This document shows positions 8,201 to 15,149 of a stretch of 15,206 nt of DNA, piece by piece (positions within the stretch are counted from its first letter, which is position 1; the number at the start of each line of letters is the position of its first letter). Source of the DNA: an uncultured Prevotella sp. (GTDB taxonomy: Bacteria > Bacteroidota > Bacteroidia > Bacteroidales > Bacteroidaceae); contig OMVH01000194.1 in the NCBI GenBank assembly GCA_900314365.1, forward strand, positions 1-15,206, written 5' to 3'. The notes below the pieces were generated by a model that was not told where the DNA came from, ran no database searches, and was given only the letters and a program-made list of their open reading frames with translations. Made by a program: the position numbers and the translations under genes.

Positions 8201-8621
8201 CCAAGGGGTCGGAAAACAATACTCTGTAATTAATAGTATGCAAGCATCAGGCCTTAACAACAACTGGCTTAATTTTCCAACTTTAATACAGGGTAAATAC
8301 TGGAGTCCTTATAATACAGAAGAACAAAACGCTAAAGCTATATATCCAAGACTAACAGAAAAAAACAGAGGTGCAAACTTCACCATGTCTGATTATTGGC
8401 TCTATAACAACCACTATCTACGCTGTAAGAATATTACACTTGGTTATACTATTCCTAAGAAATACACGGAGAAGTTCTATGTGCAAAGACTTAGGCTCTA
8501 TATAGCTGCATCTGATTTATTCTGTTTCAAAAACAGTCCCAAAGGATGGGATCCCGAGAGTAGCTTCTGGAGCTATCCCATCATGAAATCAATTATGTTC
8601 GGTTTAAATTTGAACTTCTAA
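5274..8621 (+). CDS. susC-like: SusC-like TonB-dependent glycan transporter with STN signalling domain
   Basis: This 1115-residue outer-membrane protein imports oligosaccharides with energy from TonB. In order it has a signal peptide (about 1-31), an STN (secretin/TonB short N-terminal) domain at about 45-110, a carboxypeptidase-D regulatory-like beta-sandwich at about 125-195, the SusC signature N-E-V-V-V-I-G-Y-G-T at 200-209, a plug domain at about 213-325 (V-R-G-V-T-T-I, V-I-I-D-G-V-P-G and L-K-D-A-A-S-A-A-I-Y-G-S-R-A-A), and a 22-strand barrel from about 330 to the terminal Phe. The STN extension is the mark of transporters that signal through an anti-sigma factor, matching the two genes upstream. 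susD follows after 11 bases. All domains are intact. The substrate cannot be read from this sequence. Confidence 0.97.
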   Translation: MKESFYWALLSKSIKSLMLGLMLLASMSLYGQNQVVRFPKTGDMSIQAITELIQTQTNMSVDYTESIIASDTKIRIRKKAIKLSDLLEHMLKGHYLAYKINGRHIIIYRVEKNAIESEPSGKTIASGKVLDENGEPLVGVTVLEKGTNNGTITDQDGNFRLTMSSHDNTVTFSYIGFMPQTIKPGTNMKVRMVTESSELNEVVVIGYGTLKKKDLTGAVAAINNKAIEERHTTDISTALQGAVSGMSVTRGGGEPGSTATLRVRGVTTISTSDPLVIIDGVPGDMNSVNPDDVESISVLKDAASAAIYGSRAAAGVILITTKRAQKGELKLNYNYEYAATSPTTHPTYVHAIDYMNMTNELRYNDNPSGGKNQVYTQDLIDNYPKYMQENPDEYSDTDWYSAVFKGYAPRQTHTVSIMAGGEKARTGVSLRYDKMETIYKSGNSGREHYLARINNDFYISKFIEAHIDANFRMAKYKKPNYSLFDTESYTIPPIYPVRWKDGRFCDVKDGGNTLVKASEDAGNTKINNTHIGFKGEINFKPIDGLRISLVAAPNFSLFDNKHFVRKLGYTHLEDPNTIKGWYNATTSLSQQRNKSQNITTQALINYNKTIGHHDIALLGGFEYYYAKWDNLSASADKFELSTYPYLDLAPKDYQFVGGNAQEYSYRSWFGRINYSYSNRYLFEANIRHDGSSRFAEDNRWATFPSVSLGWLLSEENFMKQTRKWLDELKLRVSWGKLGNERIGSYYPYQASIDFGTAALMNGGSATAVTTAAQVTYAVKDISWETTTSWNIGIDAVALHNRLNFTFDIYRKKTSDMLLAVQIPMFLGYENPSVNAGDMHTNGWDFEAGWRDHCGDFNYSVKFNLSDSKSKMGNLNGTIFYSGNCISREGTEYMQYYGYKCKGIYQTQEQVENSARLNKNITVGDLQYEDISGPDDKPDGIISAEYDRVPLKSSLPHYTYGLTFNGSYKGFDASIIFQGVGKQYSVINSMQASGLNNNWLNFPTLIQGKYWSPYNTEEQNAKAIYPRLTEKNRGANFTMSDYWLYNNHYLRCKNITLGYTIPKKYTEKFYVQRLRLYIAASDLFCFKNSPKGWDPESSFWSYPIMKSIMFGLNLNF

Positions 8622-8632
8622 ACTCTAAAGAA

Positions 8633-10351
8633 ATGAGAAATTTAATTAGTCTTATCCTATTTTCGGCTATAGTTTTATTACTATCCTCTTGTCACGATCT
8701 GAATCTCAGCCCACTGTCAAGTGGCTCAACCGAAAGTTGGTATTCTTCTGCCGACGAAATTAGATTAGCCGTCAACAAGGCATATCAGAGCGATTTTCTT
8801 TTGATGGACGGACAATACGACGAGAATAACAGCGACTGGAGTGATGATACCATGTATCGGCAGACATTACTGGCATTTCAAAATGCCACGCTCGATGCTC
8901 AAAACAGTCTTACCAGGAGACGCTGGATAAACAATTTCAAATTGATATCCAAGATGAATGCCGTTATAAATAAATATCAAAGAGCTATCAGTAATGGCGC
9001 ATCAGAAAACGAAATCATGCCTTATGTGGGTGAAGCTTATTTCTTCAGAGCAAGGGCTTACGGAGAACTACTCTATCATTTTGGTGATGTACCTTATTAT
9101 ACAGATGATATAGACATTACTACGGCTAAAAACATGAGCCGTACAGACAAAAACGAAGTAGCACAACATATGAATGAAGACTTTGACAAAGCAGCTTCTC
9201 TACTGCCGACAAGTTACAGTGGTGACCAGCGTGCTACCAGGGGCGCAGCATTGGCTTTCAAAGCACGATATAATCTTTATTTAGGGAACTTCGCAATAGC
9301 AGCAGACGCCGCCAAACAAGTGATGGATATGGGCATTTATAAACTCGAAGCTAATTACGCTCAACTATTTTTACCTACGACGACCTCATCCCCAGAGTTT
9401 ATTTTCATTATGCCAAGATCTATATCAGCCAAATTAAATGTTTTAGACGCCGGGTACGTGCGGAATTATATACCGAGAAATCAAGGAGGATGGGCATGCT
9501 ACGATCCCACTTGGGATTTGCTTGCGGCATACACTTGCAGTGACGGTCTCCCTATTGACAAAAGTCCGTTGTTCAACCCGCACGACCCTTTCAAGAACAG
9601 AGATCCTCGATGCAGCATGTCTATCGTAGCATTTGGCTCAGAATATATGGACTACATATACGACCCATCACCAAAAGCAAAAGAAGTTAAGCAGGTTAGT
9701 ACTGGGAAAATGGTCTATAACAACGACACAAGAGCCAATAAGTTTTATGCCTCTTTCAACGGCCTCGTATGGCGTAAATATGCAGATGAAAGTTGGATTA
9801 CGACAAATGGATATCAAAGTGAGAATCCAAAAATCATGATGCGATACGCCGATGTCTTGCTAATGTATGCAGAATCGAAGATAGAACTCAATCAGATAGA
9901 TCAAAGTGTTCTTGATGCTATGAATAGTGTACGGGCAAGAGCATATGGGGTAGACAAATCTGAAGTTGATAAATATCCTGCCTTTTCTATCAAACCACAA
10001 AAAGAGATGAGATATGATCTTAGAATTGAAAGAAGAATGGAACTTGCAGGGGAACATCTTAGATATGCTGACATAATACGTTGGAAAATTGCTCCGGATG
10101 CATTTTCGAAGAAATGCATGATGCTTGTAGACCCTTCAAATTTAAATGCATTATATGAAGCAGGCAATTGGTTTTGGGGCAAGACACCAAAAATTGATGA
10201 AAATGGCATAGCCGATTTCTCGGAACTTGAAGCTGCTGGCATGTGTATGCCTGCGTCCGAGAGAAAATGGGATGATAGACAATACCTGTGGCCCATACCA
10301 TCAGCCGAGATTGAAATAAATCCTAACATGAAACAGAATCCCGGATATTGA
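8633..10351 (+). CDS. susD-like: SusD-like surface glycan-binding lipoprotein
   Basis: This 572-residue lipoprotein forms the lid over the SusC barrel and captures glycan. The lipobox is L-L-S-S-C, with the lipidated Cys at 20. The helical TPR-like core shows familiar SusD/RagB landmarks: Y-F-F-R-A-R-A-Y-G-E-L at 136-146, R-Y-A-D-V-L-L-M-Y-A-E at 404-414, I-E-R-R-M-E-L at 465-471 with R-Y-A-D-I-I-R-W at 477-484, and a C-terminal W-P-I-P-S-A-E-I-E-I-N-P-N block ending N-P-G-Y. Length is typical. It sits directly behind susC, as in nearly all PULs. A stem-loop follows its stop codon. No SusE/F-type lipoprotein follows, which is unusual but not rare. Residues lining the glycan site cannot be assigned without a structure. 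Confidence 0.96.
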   Translation: MRNLISLILFSAIVLLLSSCHDLNLSPLSSGSTESWYSSADEIRLAVNKAYQSDFLLMDGQYDENNSDWSDDTMYRQTLLAFQNATLDAQNSLTRRRWINNFKLISKMNAVINKYQRAISNGASENEIMPYVGEAYFFRARAYGELLYHFGDVPYYTDDIDITTAKNMSRTDKNEVAQHMNEDFDKAASLLPTSYSGDQRATRGAALAFKARYNLYLGNFAIAADAAKQVMDMGIYKLEANYAQLFLPTTTSSPEFIFIMPRSISAKLNVLDAGYVRNYIPRNQGGWACYDPTWDLLAAYTCSDGLPIDKSPLFNPHDPFKNRDPRCSMSIVAFGSEYMDYIYDPSPKAKEVKQVSTGKMVYNNDTRANKFYASFNGLVWRKYADESWITTNGYQSENPKIMMRYADVLLMYAESKIELNQIDQSVLDAMNSVRARAYGVDKSEVDKYPAFSIKPQKEMRYDLRIERRMELAGEHLRYADIIRWKIAPDAFSKKCMMLVDPSNLNALYEAGNWFWGKTPKIDENGIADFSELEAAGMCMPASERKWDDRQYLWPIPSAEIEINPNMKQNPGY

Positions 10352-10360
10352 TATCCAAAC

Positions 10361-10392
10361 ATTACCTCCTCCCTCTTAGGGAGCGAGGTAAT
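10361..10392 (+). promoter_or_regulatory. Intergenic stem-loop between susD and the 818-residue gene
   Basis: ATTACCTC (10361-10368) pairs perfectly with GAGGTAAT (10385-10392), and TCCC (10370-10373) with GGGA (10379-10382), around a TCTTA loop. The 3' arm holds a GAGG purine run six bases before the ATG at 10395, so folding would hide a possible ribosome site. There is no T-run after it, so it is not a classical intrinsic terminator. It could set downstream expression below that of susC/D by attenuation, RNA processing or translational masking. Confidence 0.7.
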
Positions 10393-10394
10393 AG

Positions 10395-12851
10395 ATGATA
10401 AATAATATGATTATGAAAAAGAATTATTATATTATTCTGTGTCTCATAGTCTTCTTCCAAAGCACAAGATTAACAGCACAGGCCCCGCCTTGCTTTAGTG
10501 GTGTATACCCTTCTTTAGCCTTCTATAACGACGAAGGTGAATGTGGTACTGGGTGTTTAGTACCTTGGAACAATTATCTTTGGGCCGTAACCTATGGTCC
10601 ACATCTACCATTTGGCTCAAGTGATAAGCTTTATCAGATATCCCCCAGTCTTACAGAGACGGTACGAATAGAAAGTGTTGGAGGCACAAATGCAGGGCGC
10701 ATGATACATAACGAAAGTAGACAATTATTTATTGGTCCTTACGTGATTGATTCTGTCAATAAAGTGAGGGTTATATCTCCAATATCCATGCCAGGAAGAC
10801 TAACGGGGATAGCTCGTAATTTGTCAAGCCCTGCAAATTACATTGACATTGCTACAATGGAGCAGGGGTTCTACAGAGTAAATGTTAACAACTTAAAGGT
10901 AACAACATTATTTAAAGATGGAAATGTCCTTAAACAGGAAGGGGCTTCTACCTATCAACGGACACTGTGCAAAGGCGTACATGGAAAAGGATTCTATTCT
11001 GGACAAGGAGTATATGTATATTCCAATAACGGGGAAGACTCGCCGGAAGCATTAGTTAACCCTAAGATCGAATCGGGTTCACTTTCCGAGTTTAAGCAAG
11101 GGAAGTGGAATCTCATTCGTCGAAATCAATTCACAGAGGTTACTGGTCCTGGAGGAATATATGGGAATTCCAACCCCTCGAAAGACCCCATATGGAGTAT
11201 CGGCTGGGACAACAAGAGCATAATAATAGGAGTTAGAGATGCCCAAAAAGGCTGGAAATTTTTAAGAGCTCCCAAAGCAAGTAACAGCTATGACGGAGCT
11301 CATGGTTGGAATACGGAATGGCCCCGAATTCGGAAAGTTGGGAACGAATATCTTATGACGATGCATGGAATGTTTTGGCATTGGCCTGGAACATTTTCAT
11401 ATAATAACATCTACGGATTAAGGCCATTCAGCAATTACCTAAAAGTGATAGGTGACTTTTGCTTGTGGAATAATCGTTTGGTCTTCGGATGTGACGATTC
11501 GGCTCGCAGCGAATTTCTTAATAAGCGTAAAGCCAAAGGAAATATCGCCGGACCTGGCCAATCAAACAGCAACCTATGGTTTACGTCCGTTGACCGCCCT
11601 GCTCATAATGGAACCAGCGATGCAATGGGCTGCATTTGGGAAAATGACTCTATAACAGCCAATGTACCTTCGGAACCGTTTATGCTCGCAGGATGGTCAA
11701 GTCGCAGAATTTGGATACAGAATCAAGGCAGTGAAACTACAACATTTCATTTTGAGGTAGACAAAAAAGGAGACGGACATTTCAAAAAGGCAATATCAGT
11801 TAAACTTCATCCATATTCATCTCGTATGGTCGCTATCAATAATATCTCTGGAGAATGGATAAGATGTATCTCATCCTCAAGCACCAAAGCCACCATTGCT
11901 TTTGTCTATGGAGACACTAAGGACAGACTCCATGATGAAAGTCTGTTTCAAGGATTTAGTCTTGTTTCTGATTCCCTTTCAACGAATGGGCTGCTATATG
12001 CCTTAGGTGGTAACCGACGTAAATTGGGAATTCTTTCCGGCCAGCTTGGTAAAGATAGTATACGTCAAACAGGATATTATGAGCTCGATGCAGACATGCA
12101 ACTAAAATCTGTAACCGACGAAGCGTACGCCTCTTTCATACGCTCTCACATGGCTATACCCAAGCATATAGTGGAGACAGATAAAGGCTCATATCTCTTA
12201 GTGGATGACCAAGGACGACGCTGGCGCTTTCCTTTAGGAAACCATAGATACGAGAAAATGTACGAGAAAGGATACCTAAGAATATGCAGAGAAGTAGCAA
12301 CAGAACGCGACCTGTTTAGTCTTGGTGGAACCTTTTATGAATTACCTGCTGAGAATGCAGATGGATTTGCAAAGATTCGACCTATTAGTAGTCACAACTT
12401 TCTCATAAATGATTATGCATCTTATAGGGGGATGCTCGTTATGACTGGATTAAAGGCTGATGCTAACAGCTCTCATATCGTTAGTTCGACTGATGGAAAA
12501 TGCAAATTATGGTGTGGCGAAATAGACGATTTATTCCGATTGGGCAAGCCTAAAGGGGAAGGTGGACCATGGGTAGACACAGAGGTCAAAGCAGGGAAAC
12601 CCTCTGACCCATACCTGTTGAGTCACTACGACAAGAAAGAATTAACATTGACCAACAAAGGAAAGCAAGAGATTATGATCAGTATTGAAATTGATCCAAC
12701 TGGAGATAGTACTTGGATGACCTTTGATAATATAAAATTGTCACCAGGCCAAACAATAAAAAAGACTCTGCCAAGATATTATTTAGGTAGGTGGATAAGA
12801 TTTACTTCCAATAAAGACAGTATAGTATCGGCCTGGTTAATATACAATTAA
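10395..12851 (+). CDS. Secreted PUL protein of unknown function with internal duplication
   Basis: This is an 818-residue protein if started at ATG 10395. ATG 10413 (Met7) gives a cleaner signal peptide, ending near L-T-A-Q-A at residue 30. No known catalytic motif is visible. The first 300 residues read as repeated short beta-strands (for example L-W-A-V-T-Y-G-P, L-F-I-G-P-Y and I-W-S-I-G-W-D), suggesting a beta-propeller-like domain. Residues about 312-506 and about 631-818 align with each other. In each half a strand with a W-H-W-P-G or Y-E-L-P-A element comes first, then N-L-W or K-L-W, then P-S-E-P-F or P-S-D-P-Y, then a beta-sandwich ending G-E-W-I-R or G-R-W-I-R. I do not recognise the family. 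Position between susD and a flavoenzyme, 15 bases before the latter, suggests a glycan-binding or glycan-processing role. Both that role and the propeller fold are inferred. Confidence 0.85.
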   Translation: MINNMIMKKNYYIILCLIVFFQSTRLTAQAPPCFSGVYPSLAFYNDEGECGTGCLVPWNNYLWAVTYGPHLPFGSSDKLYQISPSLTETVRIESVGGTNAGRMIHNESRQLFIGPYVIDSVNKVRVISPISMPGRLTGIARNLSSPANYIDIATMEQGFYRVNVNNLKVTTLFKDGNVLKQEGASTYQRTLCKGVHGKGFYSGQGVYVYSNNGEDSPEALVNPKIESGSLSEFKQGKWNLIRRNQFTEVTGPGGIYGNSNPSKDPIWSIGWDNKSIIIGVRDAQKGWKFLRAPKASNSYDGAHGWNTEWPRIRKVGNEYLMTMHGMFWHWPGTFSYNNIYGLRPFSNYLKVIGDFCLWNNRLVFGCDDSARSEFLNKRKAKGNIAGPGQSNSNLWFTSVDRPAHNGTSDAMGCIWENDSITANVPSEPFMLAGWSSRRIWIQNQGSETTTFHFEVDKKGDGHFKKAISVKLHPYSSRMVAINNISGEWIRCISSSSTKATIAFVYGDTKDRLHDESLFQGFSLVSDSLSTNGLLYALGGNRRKLGILSGQLGKDSIRQTGYYELDADMQLKSVTDEAYASFIRSHMAIPKHIVETDKGSYLLVDDQGRRWRFPLGNHRYEKMYEKGYLRICREVATERDLFSLGGTFYELPAENADGFAKIRPISSHNFLINDYASYRGMLVMTGLKADANSSHIVSSTDGKCKLWCGEIDDLFRLGKPKGEGGPWVDTEVKAGKPSDPYLLSHYDKKELTLTNKGKQEIMISIEIDPTGDSTWMTFDNIKLSPGQTIKKTLPRYYLGRWIRFTSNKDSIVSAWLIYN

Positions 12852-12866
12852 TTAAATTAATGAGCA

Positions 12867-14708
12867 ATGCGTAAATTATTGACTTTTCTGTTACTCTGTT
12901 TTTCTGTGGTCTCTCACGCACAAGGGATACTGATTGAAGCAGAGGGATTTGAGCATAAAGGTGGATGGAAGGTTGACCAACAGTTCATGGACTATATGGG
13001 ATCGCCTTACTTGATTGCTCACGGACTCGGCAAAGCTGTCGACGATGCGACAACCTCTGTAAACGTGGAGGCAGCGGGAACCTACAAGGTCTATGTCAGG
13101 ACTTACAACTGGACGGCACCTTGGTACAAGGGGAAAGGCCCCGGAAGATTCTCACTTCTTATCAACGGCCGTCATATAGGAGGGACTTTAGGCTGCGAGG
13201 GCTCTGCCTGGGAATGGCAGCTGGCAGGTGAAGTCCATCTGAAAGCAGGAGAGGTGACTCTTAGACTGCATGACCTTACGGGTTTCGATGGTCGGTGCGA
13301 TGCCATCTACCTGACTCAGAACGCTTCTCTTCTTCCGCCTTCCGATAGGAAAGAACTTACTGACTTCAGGCGCAAACTGCTTCGTCTGCCTGCAACGCCT
13401 CCCTCTGCGGGAGAGTTCGATTTGGTAGTGGTGGGAGCAGGAATAGCTGGAATGAGCGCCGCAGCCACTGCCGCCCGACTGGGTTGCAAGGTTGCGCTCA
13501 TCCACGACAGGCCTGTGGTGGGTGGCAACAACAGCTCGGAAGTCCGCGTTCACTTAGGGGGACGAATCGAAGCCGGCCCGTACAAGCATCTCGGAGACTT
13601 GCAAAAGGAATTCGGCCCCGTACAAGGAGGCAATGCGCAGCCTGCTTCATTCTATGAAGACGATAAGAAAATGGAATGGATAACCTCACAAAAGGGCGTA
13701 AAGCTGTTTACCAACTATCACGTGACCACTGTTGAGAAGACGAACGGACACCTAACAGCAGTCATAGCAAAAAACATCGTGACCGGAGACGAGAAACGGT
13801 TCGAAGCACCACTTTTTGCTGATTGTACGGGTGACGGCAACATCGGTTACCTTGCGGGTGCCGACTATCGCATGGGGCGCGAAGGACGGGAGGAGTTCAT
13901 GGAAAGTCTTGCTCCTATACAGGCTGATTCCATGACTATGGGAGCCTCTGTGCAATGGTATTCCATTAAGAGCGAACACGCGAAGCGCTTCCCTGTTTTC
14001 GAATATGGCCTTTCCTTCAATGACAGTAATTGTGAGCGGGTCGACAAAGGAGAATGGACTTGGGAAACTGGCATGGACTTAGACCAAATGTCAGACTTTG
14101 AGCGAATACGAGACTATGGTATGTTAGTGGTATACTCCAACTGGAGTTACCTGAAGAACCGTCTGCGCGACAATAAAGCTTTCCGCAACCGCGAACTGGG
14201 ATGGGTGGCCTACATCGCAGGGAAGAGAGAGTCGCGCCGGCTTCTTGGCGACTACATACTAAGCGAGCAAGACATTGTAAAGCGAGTAGCCCATGAGGAT
14301 GCAACATTCACAACCACATGGTCTATAGACCTCCATCGCCCCGACTCGCTGAATGCTTTACAGTTTCCTGACGAACCTTTCAAGGCAACAACAACGCATA
14401 CGCTGATTCATCCCTACGCCGTTCCCTACCGATGTCTGTATTCCCGAAATATTGACAACCTGTTCATGGCAGGCCGTGACATCAGCGTCACTCATGTTGC
14501 CTTAGGTACGACGAGGGTGATGCGCACGACGGGAATGATGGGAGAGGTCGTTGGCATGGCAAGCGCAATATGCACTCAAAGAAAAGTGAAACCAAGGGAA
14601 GTGTATTGGCACTATCTGCCTGAACTGAAGAGACTGATGTGCAAGGGAATTGCTAAAACTCTCCCAAATAATCAGACCTATAATTTAGGGGGCACATTAG
14701 GGGAATAG
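12867..14708 (+). CDS. Secreted FAD-dependent oxidoreductase with N-terminal carbohydrate-binding-like domain
   Basis: This 613-residue protein has a signal peptide (about 1-19). A beta-sandwich at about 20-150, opening I-L-I-E-A-E-G-F-E, resembles CBM6/35-like galactose-binding domains and is why relatives are often mislabelled xanthan lyase. A flavoprotein domain of the FAD_oxidored type (PF12831) follows from about 184 to 580. It has the dinucleotide loop G-A-G-I-A-G at 190-195, G-G-N-N-S-S-E-V-R at 219-227, F-A-D-C-T-G-D-G at 317-324, and the closing M-A-G-R-D-I-S-V-T-H at 534-543 with T-T-R-V-M-R-T-T-G at 548-556. Family members presumably oxidise a sugar or glycan hydroxyl, but the reaction is not established. 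It lies 15 bases behind the 818-residue gene and ends the cluster. Its DNA looks richer in G+C than the three genes before it, which may mean a separate origin. Confidence 0.9.
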   Translation: MRKLLTFLLLCFSVVSHAQGILIEAEGFEHKGGWKVDQQFMDYMGSPYLIAHGLGKAVDDATTSVNVEAAGTYKVYVRTYNWTAPWYKGKGPGRFSLLINGRHIGGTLGCEGSAWEWQLAGEVHLKAGEVTLRLHDLTGFDGRCDAIYLTQNASLLPPSDRKELTDFRRKLLRLPATPPSAGEFDLVVVGAGIAGMSAAATAARLGCKVALIHDRPVVGGNNSSEVRVHLGGRIEAGPYKHLGDLQKEFGPVQGGNAQPASFYEDDKKMEWITSQKGVKLFTNYHVTTVEKTNGHLTAVIAKNIVTGDEKRFEAPLFADCTGDGNIGYLAGADYRMGREGREEFMESLAPIQADSMTMGASVQWYSIKSEHAKRFPVFEYGLSFNDSNCERVDKGEWTWETGMDLDQMSDFERIRDYGMLVVYSNWSYLKNRLRDNKAFRNRELGWVAYIAGKRESRRLLGDYILSEQDIVKRVAHEDATFTTTWSIDLHRPDSLNALQFPDEPFKATTTHTLIHPYAVPYRCLYSRNIDNLFMAGRDISVTHVALGTTRVMRTTGMMGEVVGMASAICTQRKVKPREVYWHYLPELKRLMCKGIAKTLPNNQTYNLGGTLGE

Positions 14709-14715
14709 AATTACT

Positions 14716-14814
14716 GAGTCCACTTGAAAAAGTTCGAAAGCACGATTATTGGCTTCGTAACTGATTGATAACCAGAGGTCGATTTTTGGATAAATGACTT
14801 TTTCAAGTGGACCC
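14716..14814. mobile_element. 99-bp MITE-like element with target duplication
   Basis: The left end GAGTCCACTTGAAAAAGT (14716-14733) is the inverse of the right end (14797-14814) at 17 of 18 positions, the inner 16 perfectly. Perfect direct repeats ATTACT flank it at 14710-14715 and 14815-14820, the pattern of a 6-bp target-site duplication. The 63-base interior is too short to encode a transposase, so it is a non-autonomous element or deletion derivative. It begins seven bases after the last PUL stop codon and could form a long stem in the mRNA. Confidence 0.75.
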
Positions 14815-14818
14815 ATTA

Positions 14819-14883
14819 CTCAAGTTTCGGAAGTAAATATTCACCCTCTTCGGCATTTATTAAGGTGCTCAAGTTTCGGAAGT
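14819..14883 (+). repeat. 16-bp direct repeat pair
   Basis: CTCAAGTTTCGGAAGT occurs at 14819-14834 and 14868-14883, 49 bases apart start to start. The first copy overlaps the right-hand target duplication of the MITE-like element, so that element inserted at its edge. The function is unknown. The repeat could be a protein-binding site or remnant ends of an older insertion. Confidence 0.75.
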
Positions 14884-14937
14884 TAATTATATATCCCTTC
14901 AGAGACATACCTTGTGGCCATCCACGAACAGAAGAAT

Positions 14938-15135
14938 CAACCTCAACGAGGCATGAAGTTTGCTACGTTCTCGTGTATCTTCGAAGCAAGAGAGCAAGCC
15001 TGGGGTATGCCATATCCACACACCCTGCGTCGGCCTCGGAGAGGCCGTCGCTTCCTGCCTTATATGTCGTTATTCAACCTCTTTCTGGCTGGAAGTTAGC
15101 GCGCTCTCGTGCATATTCGAAGTACGAGAGCGAGA
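14938..15135. repeat. Pair of diverged ~60-bp repeats around a small hairpin
   Basis: Bases 14938-14998 and 15075-15135 share a CAACCTC start, a GAAGTT block, CTCGTG and TTCGAAG in the same order. The second forms a hairpin from CGCTCTCGT to ACGAGAGCG (15102-15129). Between them CGGCCTC and GAGGCCG form a 7-bp stem with a GGA loop (15031-15047). No convincing protein is encoded in this stretch. Together with the adjacent palindromic repeat it forms a mosaic of repeat modules. Confidence 0.65.
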
Positions 15136-15149
15136 GGGTGGAAGAGTTG

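Noticed and set aside
12867..13320. Xanthan lyase
   Set aside because: The N-terminal beta-sandwich often attracts that name, but no polysaccharide lyase domain is present and the rest is a flavoprotein.
14718..14812. Intrinsic terminator
   Set aside because: The arms are 63 bases apart and no T-run follows. The 6-bp flanking duplication fits a mobile element better, although it could still affect 3' ends.
14914..15099. 61-residue plus-strand frame at the right border
   Set aside because: It spans the repeat mosaic and has no protein family character.
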